A stretch of DNA of 64,000 bases, taken from Rhyacophila brunnea (Eukaryota; Arthropoda; Insecta; Trichoptera; Rhyacophilidae). Numbering within the stretch: the first letter of the stretch is position 1; each line of letters opens with the position of its first letter. Below are positions 21,498-32,290 of this stretch, piece after piece. Made by a program: the position numbers and the translations under genes. The notes under the pieces are model-generated. The model saw only the letters and a list, made by a program, of their open reading frames with translations, had not been told where the DNA came from and did not search any database. The stretch covers positions 1,426,001 through 1,490,000 of the forward strand of contig JAGYXB010000018.1 of NCBI GenBank assembly GCA_022495005.1. The letters are read 5' to 3'.

Positions 21498-22781
21498 CGA
21501 GGGTGGGTCAATAATTCCTTAGAAAAAAGCATTAAAACAGGTTTTTTTTTTGTATTTTTTTTTTATTTCTCAACATAATTTCCTTGGAGCTCAATACACT
21601 TGGTTAGACGTTTCTCAATTTTTTTTAAACCGTCAGAAAAATAAGTTTTCGGAAGGTCCTCAAAATAAGCATTTGTCCGATCGATGACTTCTTCATTTCC
21701 ACTTAGCCATTTTTTTAAGTTTGGGAAAAGGAAAAAGTCACTGGGGGCTAAATCTGGCGAATACGGTGGGTGGTCGACCAATTCGAACTTCAATTCTTCA
21801 ATTTTAGCCATTGATCGTAAACATGTGTGAACACGGGCATTGTCCTGATGAAAGAGGATTTTTTTCCTGTTTAAATGAGGCCGTTTTTCTTCAATTTTGT
21901 TTTAGCTGGTCCAATAAAGATGCATAATAATCCCCTGTTATTGTTTTTCCTTTTTCCAAATAGTCAACGAAAATAATTTCACGTGCATCCCAAAATACAG
22001 TAGCCATAACCTTACCAGCTGATTTTACGGTTTTCGCCTTCTTTGGACATGGTTTGTCTTCGCAATCCACTACTTTGACTGTTCTTTCGTCTCGGGAGTA
22101 TAGTGGTGTATCCATGTTTCATCTACAGTCACAAAGCGACGAAAAATTCATCCGGATTGCGTTGCATGAGCGACAACAGGGCTTTAGAGGCCACCACCCT
22201 ATTGCGTTTATTGTCGACTGTGAGCAAACGCGGCACCCATCTTGCAGAAATATTTTTCATGCCCAATTTGTCATGTAAAATAGAAATGACGCTACCTTTT
22301 GAGATCCCTGTAACCTCAATTATCTCACTCAACTTTAATCTTTGGTCACTTAACACCATATCGTGGATTTTATTGATCATTTCTGGGGTAGTCACCTCTA
22401 CAGGACGTCCTGAGCGTGGTTCATCCTTTGTTGATGTACGACAACATTTAAATTCATTTAACCAGTTATAAATAGTTGCAAGTGAAGGAGCAGATATGCC
22501 GTGAACTAAATCCAACTCATTTTTTATTTCCTTTGCTGTTAACCCTTTTATATTAAAATGTTTAATAACAGCTCTAAACTCAATTTTCTCCATTTTCCAT
22601 TTTTCCATTTTCCACAAGCAAATTTTTTTTTAAATGTACGAGAAACACACAACAACCCGACCAATCTGATTGAAACTTCGCAGCATACTGAATCGGTAGT
22701 GCCGCTGCATGAAAACAAACCACTTGCAGTACTAGTCGCGCCACCTGTCGGCTTTTCTAAGGACTTATTGACCCACCCTCG
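21498..22781 (-). mobile_element. Mariner transposon (vertumnana-like), copy 1, inactive
   Basis: A 1284-bp element with terminal inverted repeats starting CGAGGGTGGGTCAATAA (about 29 bp, one mismatch), flanked by TA on both sides (21496-21497, 22782-22783). It carries a minus-strand transposase gene broken by several lesions. It is nearly identical to the copy at 27100-28399. Confidence 0.95.
21563..22608 (-). pseudogene. Mariner transposase, frameshifted (copy 1)
   Basis: Recognisable parts in order: N-terminal helix-turn-helix region (FRAVIKHFNIKGLTAKEI, then ATIYNWLNEFK), the linker RSGRPVEV, second DNA-binding helix region (SARWVPRLLTVDNKR), and the catalytic DD34D core: the VDETWIHHYTPETK acid, FHQDNA, and YSPDLAPSDFF with 34 residues between the last two acids. 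Breaks: a lost A near 22144 turns NPDEFFRRF into NPDEFFVAL and a stop; a one-base loss near 22064; another near 21903 (DQLKQN stop); and a 15-bp in-frame deletion near 21698 removing QRFFS. The first ATG is about three codons inside the open frame that begins at 22617. A functional enzyme would cut and paste the element at TA sites. Confidence 0.92.
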
Positions 22782-22783
22782 TA

Positions 22784-25700
22784 TTATCGTAAACAAATAT
22801 ATAATCTACAGCATGGAACACTTTATATTTTTTTTCTTATTGAAACACAATATAACTCCACAATTACTGCAAAATTCTCTAGATAAGTGTTTCACAACCT
22901 TTTTATACATATAAATGTTAAAGTAAGAAAAATTTTAACTTAAAAATAAAACCTTTATTTAACCTATAATAATATTATATTATATTTTATTGGTTTTTAA
23001 AACATTATAATATTTTGTAAAACATACTGGTAGAAGGCCTTAAAAAGGCAAAAATATTAACAACACATAATATTAGTATGGTACATAATATATTACCCGT
23101 AAGTGCACGGTATATTCAAACGAATCTAAATTAAAGTATCACTATGTCTTTTATAAAAGTATTAACTGGAAATATTTTATAAAATCCTTTGTTCTTCCTT
23201 CTTGACTTTTTTAAATCACCGAAATAAATTTTAATAAAAAAAATATTCTCATCCTAGATAAACTACTATGTTGGAAGAGCTGACAGATTGATTTTTATGA
23301 AATATGAATACAAACAAAACCCTAGTAATTAAAAATGGAATATAGTGATAGTAAGGATATTGATTATAATATTAGGTTTTACAGGATTTGAATAAACACA
23401 AAAAGTTGTAAAAATTAGAGAAAAGCTATCACACTCTCTTTGTATTCAAATTTATGTAGTATGAATTTTAGGGTTGAAATAAAATTGTATTCATCAACAA
23501 AATATATTAAATTTAAATTTGAAAATTCACTTGAAAAAACGCACTTGTTAATGCATACGTTCTTTTTTTTTTAAATTTCGGCGCTCAAATTGTTAGTAGT
23601 ATAGACAATTATAAGTGATCTTAGGTAGATAAAAGAGTTGTCTGGTATAAAGTGGTTTTTCAGTGGCGTTAATTTTGTGACTGATATACTTACAATGGTT
23701 TTTTACAAATACACTTTTTGCTCCATTCTACTTGCTACTTACAGGAGTAATGAAAGCCTCAAATAAACTGACGAGATCAATGTCATTGGCGTACCCATAT
23801 TATAGTTTTCTAGTATTTTATACATTTTATAGTAAAGATTTCTTAAAAATGGTTTCATAGCAAACCCGAAAATAAGAAAAGGTGGTTTTACTTTGAAGCA
23901 ACCTTTTATTATTTTTGTACTGATATTGCCTTTTGATTTTGAGTAGCCGAAATACTTTATACGATAACACATAGAACAACATAATATATTATATTAAAAA
24001 TAAACGTTCTAAACAAAAATGGATAGAGTAGATTTATACCTTTATAATTATATTATCTTAGACAAATATTTACACTGGTATCACAAGAAGATAATATGAA
24101 AATTATCTTTTGTTTAAATTTCAACTTAGAATAATATTTAGGGTTGTTTATATTATTATGTTATCTTTTACCTATAAGATAGCTTGCTATTTAATTATAT
24201 GAGTTATATTTTTTGTTGCTATAGTTACAGAGCAAATATTTAATTTTACTATAAGTAAAAAAAAAATAAAGGTAACCCATTTTATTTATTATAAATACAT
24301 AATGTGATCAAACTGTTTTTATTTTTAGTTAAATTGAAAAATATGCAATTAGAAAGGGTTATTCGACTGCTTAATCAGCACACCAGCAAACTGCACTTTT
24401 GACCAAAAATAAGATTTTGATGGTATTTTGTTATAAAGCATGTTTTCTATGGTCACAAAAAAAAAACTCCTAACCCTATAAATAAACTGTTATCGTTCTT
24501 CACACAAAACAGCAAATTGCAGGTGCCAAATTTCCAATATCGTAAATGAAATAACTTCGATCATTATATAAATAAAGGGAAGCTAAAATAGTGTAATATT
24601 AATTGATGGTGCAGTTTATTTGTAAAAGTGTATTTTTGGAATCGTTTATTTTGCTCGATAGTGTTTTCTCCTTCCTGAACAATTTGCCCAAATGGAGTTA
24701 CCCGGTTTGCAAGATAAGCAGTAGTATTGTTTAATTCTCGAATTACCTTTTAGAATAATTTCACGTTAAATAATATAATATAAAATATATTCGATTTATA
24801 TTTTGAAATAATTGAAAAATTGTTTATATGTAATTTTCTTTATACTTATCCTGATAAACCGAGAGTCAACTAAACCAACTACATCATAAGTAGTAGGTAT
24901 ACATTGAGTAATTTATTTGATTTAAGTTTACTTGTTATATTTAGTAAGCTATGAAAAACTCTATCAGTAAAGTTATATGTACCCAACTAAAAATATTATG
25001 AACATCATTATTTATGTCAGTACTTCCGTTTACTATGCCTTTATCACTGTCATAAAAGGATACATTACTTTTGAGAAGGAAGATCTTAAAATGACAGGTA
25101 AATAATACGCTGGCGATGTATTAATATTTAAGTCTGTATTGTATGGTTTTGCTTATTCTTGTGTAGTCACAGTGATAAATATTTCCTTGGTTTTCGTTTA
25201 GCTTTTTTTCCGAAGATAAATTGATAAGTGTATGCTGAAATATGTGTGCTCAGTAAGGCTTTTGTCTGGTATGGTATATTGAGAATCTCAAAAGACCGAT
25301 AATATTTATCGATCGGGGCCTATTCGCCACGCATTATCCGTCAAATTTATGTTTCGCCGAAGCAACCCATCATTTATTTCTATGAAAAAAATGAAAAATA
25401 TTATCCAACTTAACATCTGACAAAAGGGAAACTCCGGAGGTTTTTCTTTTTTTTCACTTATTACCTTTTTTTGCCGAATTGCGCTTTCTTCTTTGATTTT
25501 TAAATTCGTTTCTGCGAAAACGGTATTTATTTTTTAACAGTGATTAAATATATACAGAAACAACTTTTGTTTTGTGAAAAAGGATCGTTGCAATTATAAA
25601 TTAGGATTGACAGGGTTTTTAAATTTTAAATTTTCACTGTCACAGTAACTTAGCAGAAACGTACTTACTTAGATAAATTATTTGTATTAATATTAGTGTT

Positions 25701-26490
25701 TATATTAGAAAAGGTAGTTGTATATAATTTCGAAGTCTTGTTAGATTATAGTATGTCAAGATAGAGAGGTATATTAAATTATATAATTATATTGTAACTT
25801 GTACTGTAATATTAATTTTATTGTATATATATCAAATATTGTCATCTTAATTCAATTGCAATTAAGTTTTTAAAAATTCGTACAAACCACATTGACGTTT
25901 GTTGAAAAAACAATCCTGCCTTAATACTTTTTGTCAACCGTGAATCGCTTCAATGGTTTCGGTCAATCTTCTGTCAGACATGTTTTTTTTTTATATACAG
26001 ATTACTGGATTTAAATAGTACAAGAAAATACAGAAATTAATGCACCGAAATATTAATGTTTTTTATTTAAATATTATGAAAGTAAATTAAAAATATAATT
26101 AAAGGGTTTATTTCCTGAAATGTCAACGGTTTTGGAAAAAAATGAATATTACACCTACCCCAACCTGTAAGTAATTTTTATAACATATTTTTTATGTATG
26201 AAATAATTATAACTAGAATGGTTAATAAAGAAGACCACGATTCTTTTTAAAAGTTAACTAGCTAAGAAAGGCACATCGTTTATAATTATTATCTTGATAA
26301 TGGTGTGAAAATAAAAATCAGTTTTAAGTAGAAAACCTGTAAGTACATAATGTTGAATTAAATATACATCGAACCTGTATAACGTTTTTAAATGTAACTA
26401 CCTACTCACTGTTTTGAAAATTAAATTCTCATAATTTATTATGGCTATTTTTAAATTCTATTTTTAACGATAGTGAAAAAACAATGTGGA
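22784..26490. other. Long AT-rich stretch without recognised features
   Basis: About 3.7 kb with no domain-bearing frame, no tRNA-like head and no clear inverted repeat pair that I could verify. A minus-strand frame at 23739-23972 (77 codons) looks random. A GC-richer patch at 25290-25370 is unexplained. Confidence 0.4.
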
Positions 26491-26575
26491 CAGTGACGTC
26501 CCGTAGGGGTAGGCAGGTCATACATTACATAGAGGTGGTACATTATAAAGGGCGGCTAATGATGAAATGCATCCA
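26491..26575. mobile_element. Solo hAT-type terminus (CAGTGACGTCC end)
   Basis: CAGTGACGTCCCGTAGGGGT matches the inverted form of the right end of the complete MITE at 54383-54807 (CAGTGGCGTCCCGTGGGAG). I find no partner end within the next kilobase, so it is an orphan terminus or a broken copy. Confidence 0.5.
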
Positions 26576-27097
26576 AATATTTTGCGAGCAGTAGCAGTTT
26601 TCTATGAAGTAGACGATACTCTGACTTTAATAGAAAGTATCTACATGTTTGTTTAAAAAATAGTTTTTTTATTGCAAACTCAAGTCCTTAACACTCAATA
26701 TATTTCTTTCTAATACACTATTTAATACGGTTAAAAAGTTCAAATAATTTGTGACTCTAGTAAAGATTGCAAACAAAACCATGCTATCAATGGTGCTACT
26801 ACCATTGATGCTGTCAACCGCGTTAAATATCGCGTCGCAGAGCGAAGTTCAGAATCGCGCTGCTTTTGTTTCCGGCTTTGCTTCCGTTTGAATTACCCTT
26901 CGTTTTTGCAATGTTAATGTTGGTTTCTGCGCGGGTTTTAAAAAGTAATAGCGAATATATTCAATATTTTTTATAATAAAAAAACTTACACATAATATAG
27001 TGTACAATTAAAGTAAGTTGCTTAATGTAAAGTACGGATAGATGCCCAATTCTACATTCGTTGTAAAAAAAAGTCATCTGCAATTTTTCTACGATAA
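26576..27097. other. Non-coding stretch with GC-richer patch at 26810-26935
   Basis: The patch contains several CpGs (ATCGCGTCGCAGAGCGAAG) and no frame. Its nature is unknown. Confidence 0.35.
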
Positions 27098-27099
27098 TA

Positions 27100-28399
27100 C
27101 GAGGGTGGGTCAATAATTCCTTAGAAAAAAGCATTAAAACAGGTTTTATTTTTGTATTTTTTTTTTATTTCTCAACATAATTTCCTTGGAGCTCAATACA
27201 CTTGGTTAGACGTTTCTCAATTTTTTTAAACCGTCAGAAAAATAAGTTTTCGGAAGGTCCTCAAAATAAGCATTTGTCCGATCGATGACTTCTTCATTTG
27301 AAAAAAAACGTTGTCCACTTAGCCATTTTTTTAAGTTTGGGAAAAGGAAAAAGTCACTGGGGGCTAAATCTGGCGAATACGGTGGGTGGTCGACCAATTC
27401 GAACTTCAATTCTTCAATTTTAGCCATTGATCGTAAACATGTGTGAACATGGGCATTGTCCTGATGAAAGAGGATTTTTTTCCTGTTTAAATGAGGCCGT
27501 TTTTCTTCAATTTTGTTTTTAGCTGGTCCAATAAAGATGCATAATAATCCCCTGTTATTGTTTTTCCTTTTTCCAAATAGTCAACGAAAATAATTTCACG
27601 TGCATCCCAAAATACAGTAGCCATAACCTTACCAGCTGATTTTACGGTTTTCGCCTTCTTTGGACATGGTTTGCCTTCGCAATCCACTGCTTTGACTGTT
27701 CTTTCGTCTCGGGAGTATAGTGGTGTATCCATGTTTCATCTACAGTCACAAAGCGACGAAAAAATTCATCCGGATTGCGTTGCATGAGCGACAACAGGGC
27801 TTTAGAGGCCACCACCCTATTGCGTTTATTGTCGACTGTGAGCAAACGCGGCACCCATCTTGCAGAAATATTTTTCATGCCCAATTTGTCATGTAAAATA
27901 GAAATGACGCTACCTTTTGAGATCCCTGTAACCTCAATTATCTCACTCAACTTTAATCTTCGGTCACTTAACACCATATCGTGGATTTTATTGATCATTT
28001 CTGGTGTAGCCACCTCTACAGGACGTCCTGAGCGTGGTTCATCCTTTGTTGATGTACGACCACGTTTAAATTCATTTAACCAGTTATAAATAGTTGCAAG
28101 TGAAGGAGCAGATATGCCGTGAACTAAATCCAACTCATTTTTTATTTCCTTTGCTGTTAACCCTTTATATTAAAATGTTTAATAACAGCTCTAAACTCAA
28201 TTTTCTCCATTTTCCATTTTTCCATTTTCCACAAGCAAATTTTTTTTTAAAATGTACGAGAAACACACAACAACCCGACCAATCTGATTGAAACTTCGCA
28301 GCATACTGAATCGGTAGTGCCGCTGCATGAAAACAAACCGCTTGCAGTACTAGTCGCGCCACCTGTCGGCTTTTCTAAGGACTTATTGACCCACCCTCG
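27100..28399 (-). mobile_element. Mariner transposon (vertumnana-like), copy 2, inactive
   Basis: A 1300-bp element with the same terminal inverted repeats as copy 1 and TA on both sides (27098-27099, 28400-28401). Aligned by eye it differs from copy 1 only by scattered substitutions, single-base indels in homopolymers and the 15 bp missing in copy 1. Confidence 0.95.
27166..28210 (-). pseudogene. Mariner transposase, frameshifted (copy 2)
   Basis: The longest intact part (28133-27642) carries the DNA-binding linker and the first catalytic acid in VDETWIHHYTPETKEQSKQW. It then loses frame at a one-base deletion near 27677 that copy 1 also has. The second frame (27732-27487) carries VMATVFWDAREIIFVDYLEKG and breaks near 27515, again at a position also broken in copy 1. 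The third part carries HPPYSPDLAPSDFF and retains QRFFS, but shifts near 27227 (GLKKLRNV). A private one-base loss near 28166 separates the N-terminus. No intact protein can be made. Confidence 0.92.
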
Positions 28400-28401
28400 T
28401 A

Positions 28402-30025
28402 TATAAAAAAAATAATGTATTTTTTTAATATTACTTTTGCCCATGTGTCCTTAAAGGATTGGTTACATCCGGGTAAGGATATATGCCAATAAGCAAAACA
28501 AAAGCAAATATTTTATTCCGATAGTATTTTTGGCATACGTGCTCAACATGTTACCACGTTTTTATTAGCTCGTATTCTTGTTTGTCCAGTACATTTTTTT
28601 TGATTTTTCAAGATTTGTATTGGACAATTGAAGATGTTTAACTAACTAACCGACTAGCTAGACATTTGAAACTTTTAGAATATACCAGAACACGACGACA
28701 ATGTATTCTTTTGATACTTTTAGACATCTTTAAGCAGACTTGAATTCATTTTCAGTTAATTCTGTTTTGTATGGAAAATTATTTCGGGAAAAAATCGTAA
28801 AAAGTAAAACACTATTATTGGTCGCTAAGAGGGTCCTAGCAACTAAATTAATAATATATACGTGCGTTACAATGGAAATCAATATGAAATATCAAAATGA
28901 CATTTCAGTATTCTATATTTATTCAATATTTCTATCAAGTGCAAAAAAAGTATTTATTAATGCATAGAATTGTCAAGCTTATAATATGATTCAACAGAAA
29001 ATTTAGAAACGTGGTAAGTATATAAAAAATTCTTTTTATCTTGTAATTATTTATAAATATTTCATACAAATATTAGTTTTTTTATATTATTCTAAAAATA
29101 AAATATTACATTGATAGATTAAAACTCCAAAATATTAGTTGTTTTTTATTGAGAATTTTAATGCGGGGAAAGACTAAAAAGTGATTTTCTTATGATAGAG
29201 TACCTACCTAGCTAACTAGTTTAATAATTTCTGTAAATATTTGTAACGGTCTCTTTTAGTAATAAATATTATTTATCTAAATATACATACATGTTTATTC
29301 ATACCCAAAGATGATGACGTATCCTTTAGGAATGTATCCATTCTTCTCCCCTTTATAAGTTGTCATTGGTATGGTATGTAAGAACACGTCATATTAAAAA
29401 AAATACAAAATCATCTAAATATTGTAGTAAATCGTAACTACGGCAGCATAGTTTTTAAAATAAGTCAGTTTATAATAAAAATATTGCACGTGTAAATTTT
29501 ATTATCCGACGCATGATCAATAAAATATTTAGTTTGTGATTGAACGTCGGCTATAATTCAACTCGGCCTATGAGATAAGCAAAAAAAACGTCACCGCCGT
29601 CTGAATAAAATATATAAATTTAGAACTATAAAAAGTGGGGCACGTATTCTACTGAAGCACCAATCCGCATTTTACCTTATTGCAAATCAGGTAATAATAA
29701 TGTTGAACGTATCAGTTTTTAACAGAATAAAATTAATTACTTCCAATGATTTATTATGATGGTCATAGTAGGTATATTTATTAGATCCTTTATGTGGCTA
29801 GTACGCGGTAAATTACTGTGTAAGAGAAGATCAGCGCTCGATTTGAACTTAAGCGCCATCAAAAAAGAAGAAAATATACATATGACGTGAATGGTGTATC
29901 TATATCACCAATGAAACAAATTGTATGGAAAATCTACCAATACGGGAATGATAGAATGAATAACTTTTCTTATTTCATTTTTGAAGTTATACTTCTTTTG
30001 GCGCGTTTGGAAAAATAGATCAGTG
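28402..30025. other. AT-rich stretch without recognised features
   Basis: No gene or repeat recognised. A plus-strand frame at 28740-28967 has no domain. Confidence 0.4.
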
Positions 30026-30029
30026 TATT

Positions 30030-30110
30030 TTTGGCGTGTAACGAAGTTGCGCGCGCCGATGTAACACGTTTGGCGTGTGACGGAAGTTGCGAGCGCCGAT
30101 GCAACACAAT
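30030..30110. repeat. Two-copy tandem repeat, ~40 bp unit
   Basis: TTTGGCGTGTAACGAAGTTG at about 30030 is followed by a second copy TTTGGCGTGTGACGGAAGTT at about 30069. Each unit continues with GCGNGCGCCGATGYAACAC. The unit is far more GC-rich than its surroundings. Confidence 0.75.
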
Positions 30111-30216
30111 TTAATATTATGATGTGCATGTGCATAGTGTCATTTAGTAAGTCGTTCAATACAACCAAGTAAACAGCACGTGTTGTAAACATAACCAATA
30201 TTTCTACACTATTAAT

Positions 30217-30496
30217 TGTGTCGCTGAGTTTCAAAACCCGCTATAACACTTTTTCATTATGTTGAGAAAATCAACAAAAACTTTTTGAACTAAACAGGTT
30301 TTTGAATGTTTCAGTAGTGTTATAGCGGGATTTGATAGACACGTTGATTTTGTTTTATAAATGACAGTTAAACGTAGCGGCTTTTGAAAGAGGCGATAAA
30401 ATTTTCATGTAGAGATTTTAATAACGAATCCAATGATATATATATCTTAATTATTTCAAAAAAGTGTTAAAGCTGGTTTTGAAACTCAGCGATACA
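30217..30496. mobile_element. 280-bp MITE, TGTGTCGCT family (copy 2), with a third arm inside
   Basis: Terminal inverted repeats of about 43 bp (TGTRTCGCTGAGTTTCAAAA, then CCMGCTNTAACACTTTTT). A further inverted match to the left arm lies inside, at 30316-30343 (AGTGTTATAGCGGG and onward). The element can therefore form alternative hairpins and probably arose by insertion or gene conversion between related copies. Flanks are AAT and ATT, so no clean target duplication is visible. Confidence 0.7.
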
Positions 30497-30499
30497 ATT

Positions 30500-31765
30500 T
30501 ATATTCATAAAATTTTAGTTATATTGGAGTGTATATTTATTTTTCATTGTAAAGATTGTGTACCAATATTTGAGGCTATATTCATGTAAGTATTATTTAT
30601 GAGTAAATTTATATTATCAATAAATAAATAAATTTTGTGAATGTTGAGTTGGTAAATAATTAAAAAAATATATTAAATTTGATTTTTTATTAATTCATCA
30701 TGGGCACTTCTGAATCGATTATAAGCACTGTATGGCAAAGATGAGTTTTGGTCCAATACAATAATTAAATTACAATTTACATGTGCTATATGAGATACCC
30801 ACTATTCTTTTTACTACGTTGATTTTTGATTTACAAAAAAATCGGGGTGAAAATCGTACCTATTGCACGTTTTCTCTCAAAAACGTATTCACCCCTACAA
30901 TGTTCCTCTCAACCTCTCACTGGCGACTCATTTGTCAGGCTCTCTATAATTAGTTTACGGGGTTCCCCGCAAAACACCAGACGAGATTTCGCCTTTCCTC
31001 TTCTGAATATTTATGGTGCGTTTTTGTGCGTCCAATTTGAATACACTCGCTTTTTATGCAATTCCTGGCCATTGTGTAAAGGATGAAAAATGACTTCCAC
31101 ATTGCTTCGCGAGCTGGTTCATTTAGGGAAAATATCCTGATAACGTATTTTGGACACAGTACGTGCATGTCTTTTATAAAGGGTTTTTAGGTTTCTGCAA
31201 TAATAAATTATATTACATTTTTGCTTTTAATCATAATTTATAGAGAACACATTATACGTATTATAATAAAATTATACAGTATCAAGAAATATAACATAAA
31301 ACAATATTTAATACTAATGTCGATATAAAGATTTATTTCGAATTATACATTATAATTTGTCATGAATTATCTATATTGTTGTCTGTAACGCAGAAGATGA
31401 AAAAAGCACCAGGGGTAGAATGAGAGCAATGTATGGGTGAGAGGGAAACAGTGTATATTAATTTAGTTTTAAAGTATCACATAACATAATTATACGCAAA
31501 CGTATGAAACAAAGAGTTGGAGTGAAGGCGTATTAAAAGAGGTGAGAAATCATATGTAAATGTGAGCGAGATAGGGATAAAAAAATATAACACATATGAT
31601 AAGGTGAGAGATGTTTGTCTAAAATGCATAAGCTATTTCTTTCTAACACACGTAAATTTGCATGCAAAAGAGTTTTATTGTTGTATTCAAGTTTTTATAG
31701 CATGTCACTTACCTAAATAAAATGTTAAGATGTGATAATGTATAAATAATAACATTATATGCGCC
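30500..31765. other. Non-coding stretch with a GC-richer island at 30860-31165
   Basis: The island holds overlapping short frames on both strands (30826-31086 plus, 30950-31168 minus) without recognisable domains. No repeat partner was found in the window. Confidence 0.35.
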
Positions 31766-31769
31766 AATA

Positions 31770-32070
31770 TGCTTTTACCGATTAAACTTCGAGCCCCTAC
31801 TTAATTACGATAACTTTAACTAACGTCATGTCCTGCATAAAATCCTTGTTATTTGACTATCGGTTTATGTGTTTTAAATTAAAAAATCATTAATTATATA
31901 AATTACTAATCGACTCCCGGCTCTTACCAAATATTTAGTCATTACATCTACTTGAACTTGCTAATAATTTTTAATAACAATTTATTTCATTCAACGAATA
32001 ATTCACAAGATATATGAATGTAACATTCTATATATTGAACATACAAAACTTGAAAACAACTCAGATATAA
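31770..32070 (-). repeat. Broken SINE: head-proximal and tail segments
   Basis: 31985-32065 on the minus strand matches the conserved SINE tail (TATGTTCAAT, ATGTTACATTC, TCTTGTGAATTATTCGTT). 31780-31870 resembles the sequence upstream of the tRNA head in the 12.7-kb copy (CCGATAGTCAA, ATCGTAATTA). The tRNA part itself is not recognisable. This is an old, rearranged copy or two fragments. Confidence 0.45.
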
Positions 32071-32104
32071 TAGCACAGATACAATACACATTCAGATACG
32101 TTAA

Positions 32105-32290
32105 AGCATATTGGCGCAATACCAGTAGATATACGGGTTCAAATCCCGTAGGGCGTCGTATTTTTTTGCAAGTGTCGTTTTCTCTAGTGGGTATATAATA
32201 TTATTTGAGGTGTTTTTAAGCTATACATGTTCAATAAAAATAGAATGTTACATTCACAAATCTTGTGAATTATTATATGTTTAGTAAAAA
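32105..32290 (+). repeat. tRNA-derived SINE with conserved tail
   Basis: A tRNA-like 3' half (ACGGGTTCAAATCCCGTAGG, perfect T-arm pairing) is followed by GCGTCGTATTTTTTT, then AGTGGGTATATAATATTA, GAGGTGTTTTTAAG, ATGTTCAAT and GTTACATTCACAAATCTTGT. The tail is the mirror partner of the minus-strand tail at 31985-32065, so the two copies form an inverted pair about 40 bp apart. Confidence 0.65.

Noticed and set aside
22103..22471. 122-codon plus-strand frame in mariner copy 1 (and its counterpart at 27775-28089)
   Set aside because: Antisense shadow of the transposase gene.
24360..24725. Inverted-repeat element suggested by ACTGCTTA motifs at both ends
   Set aside because: Pairing is limited to about 10 bases and does not extend.
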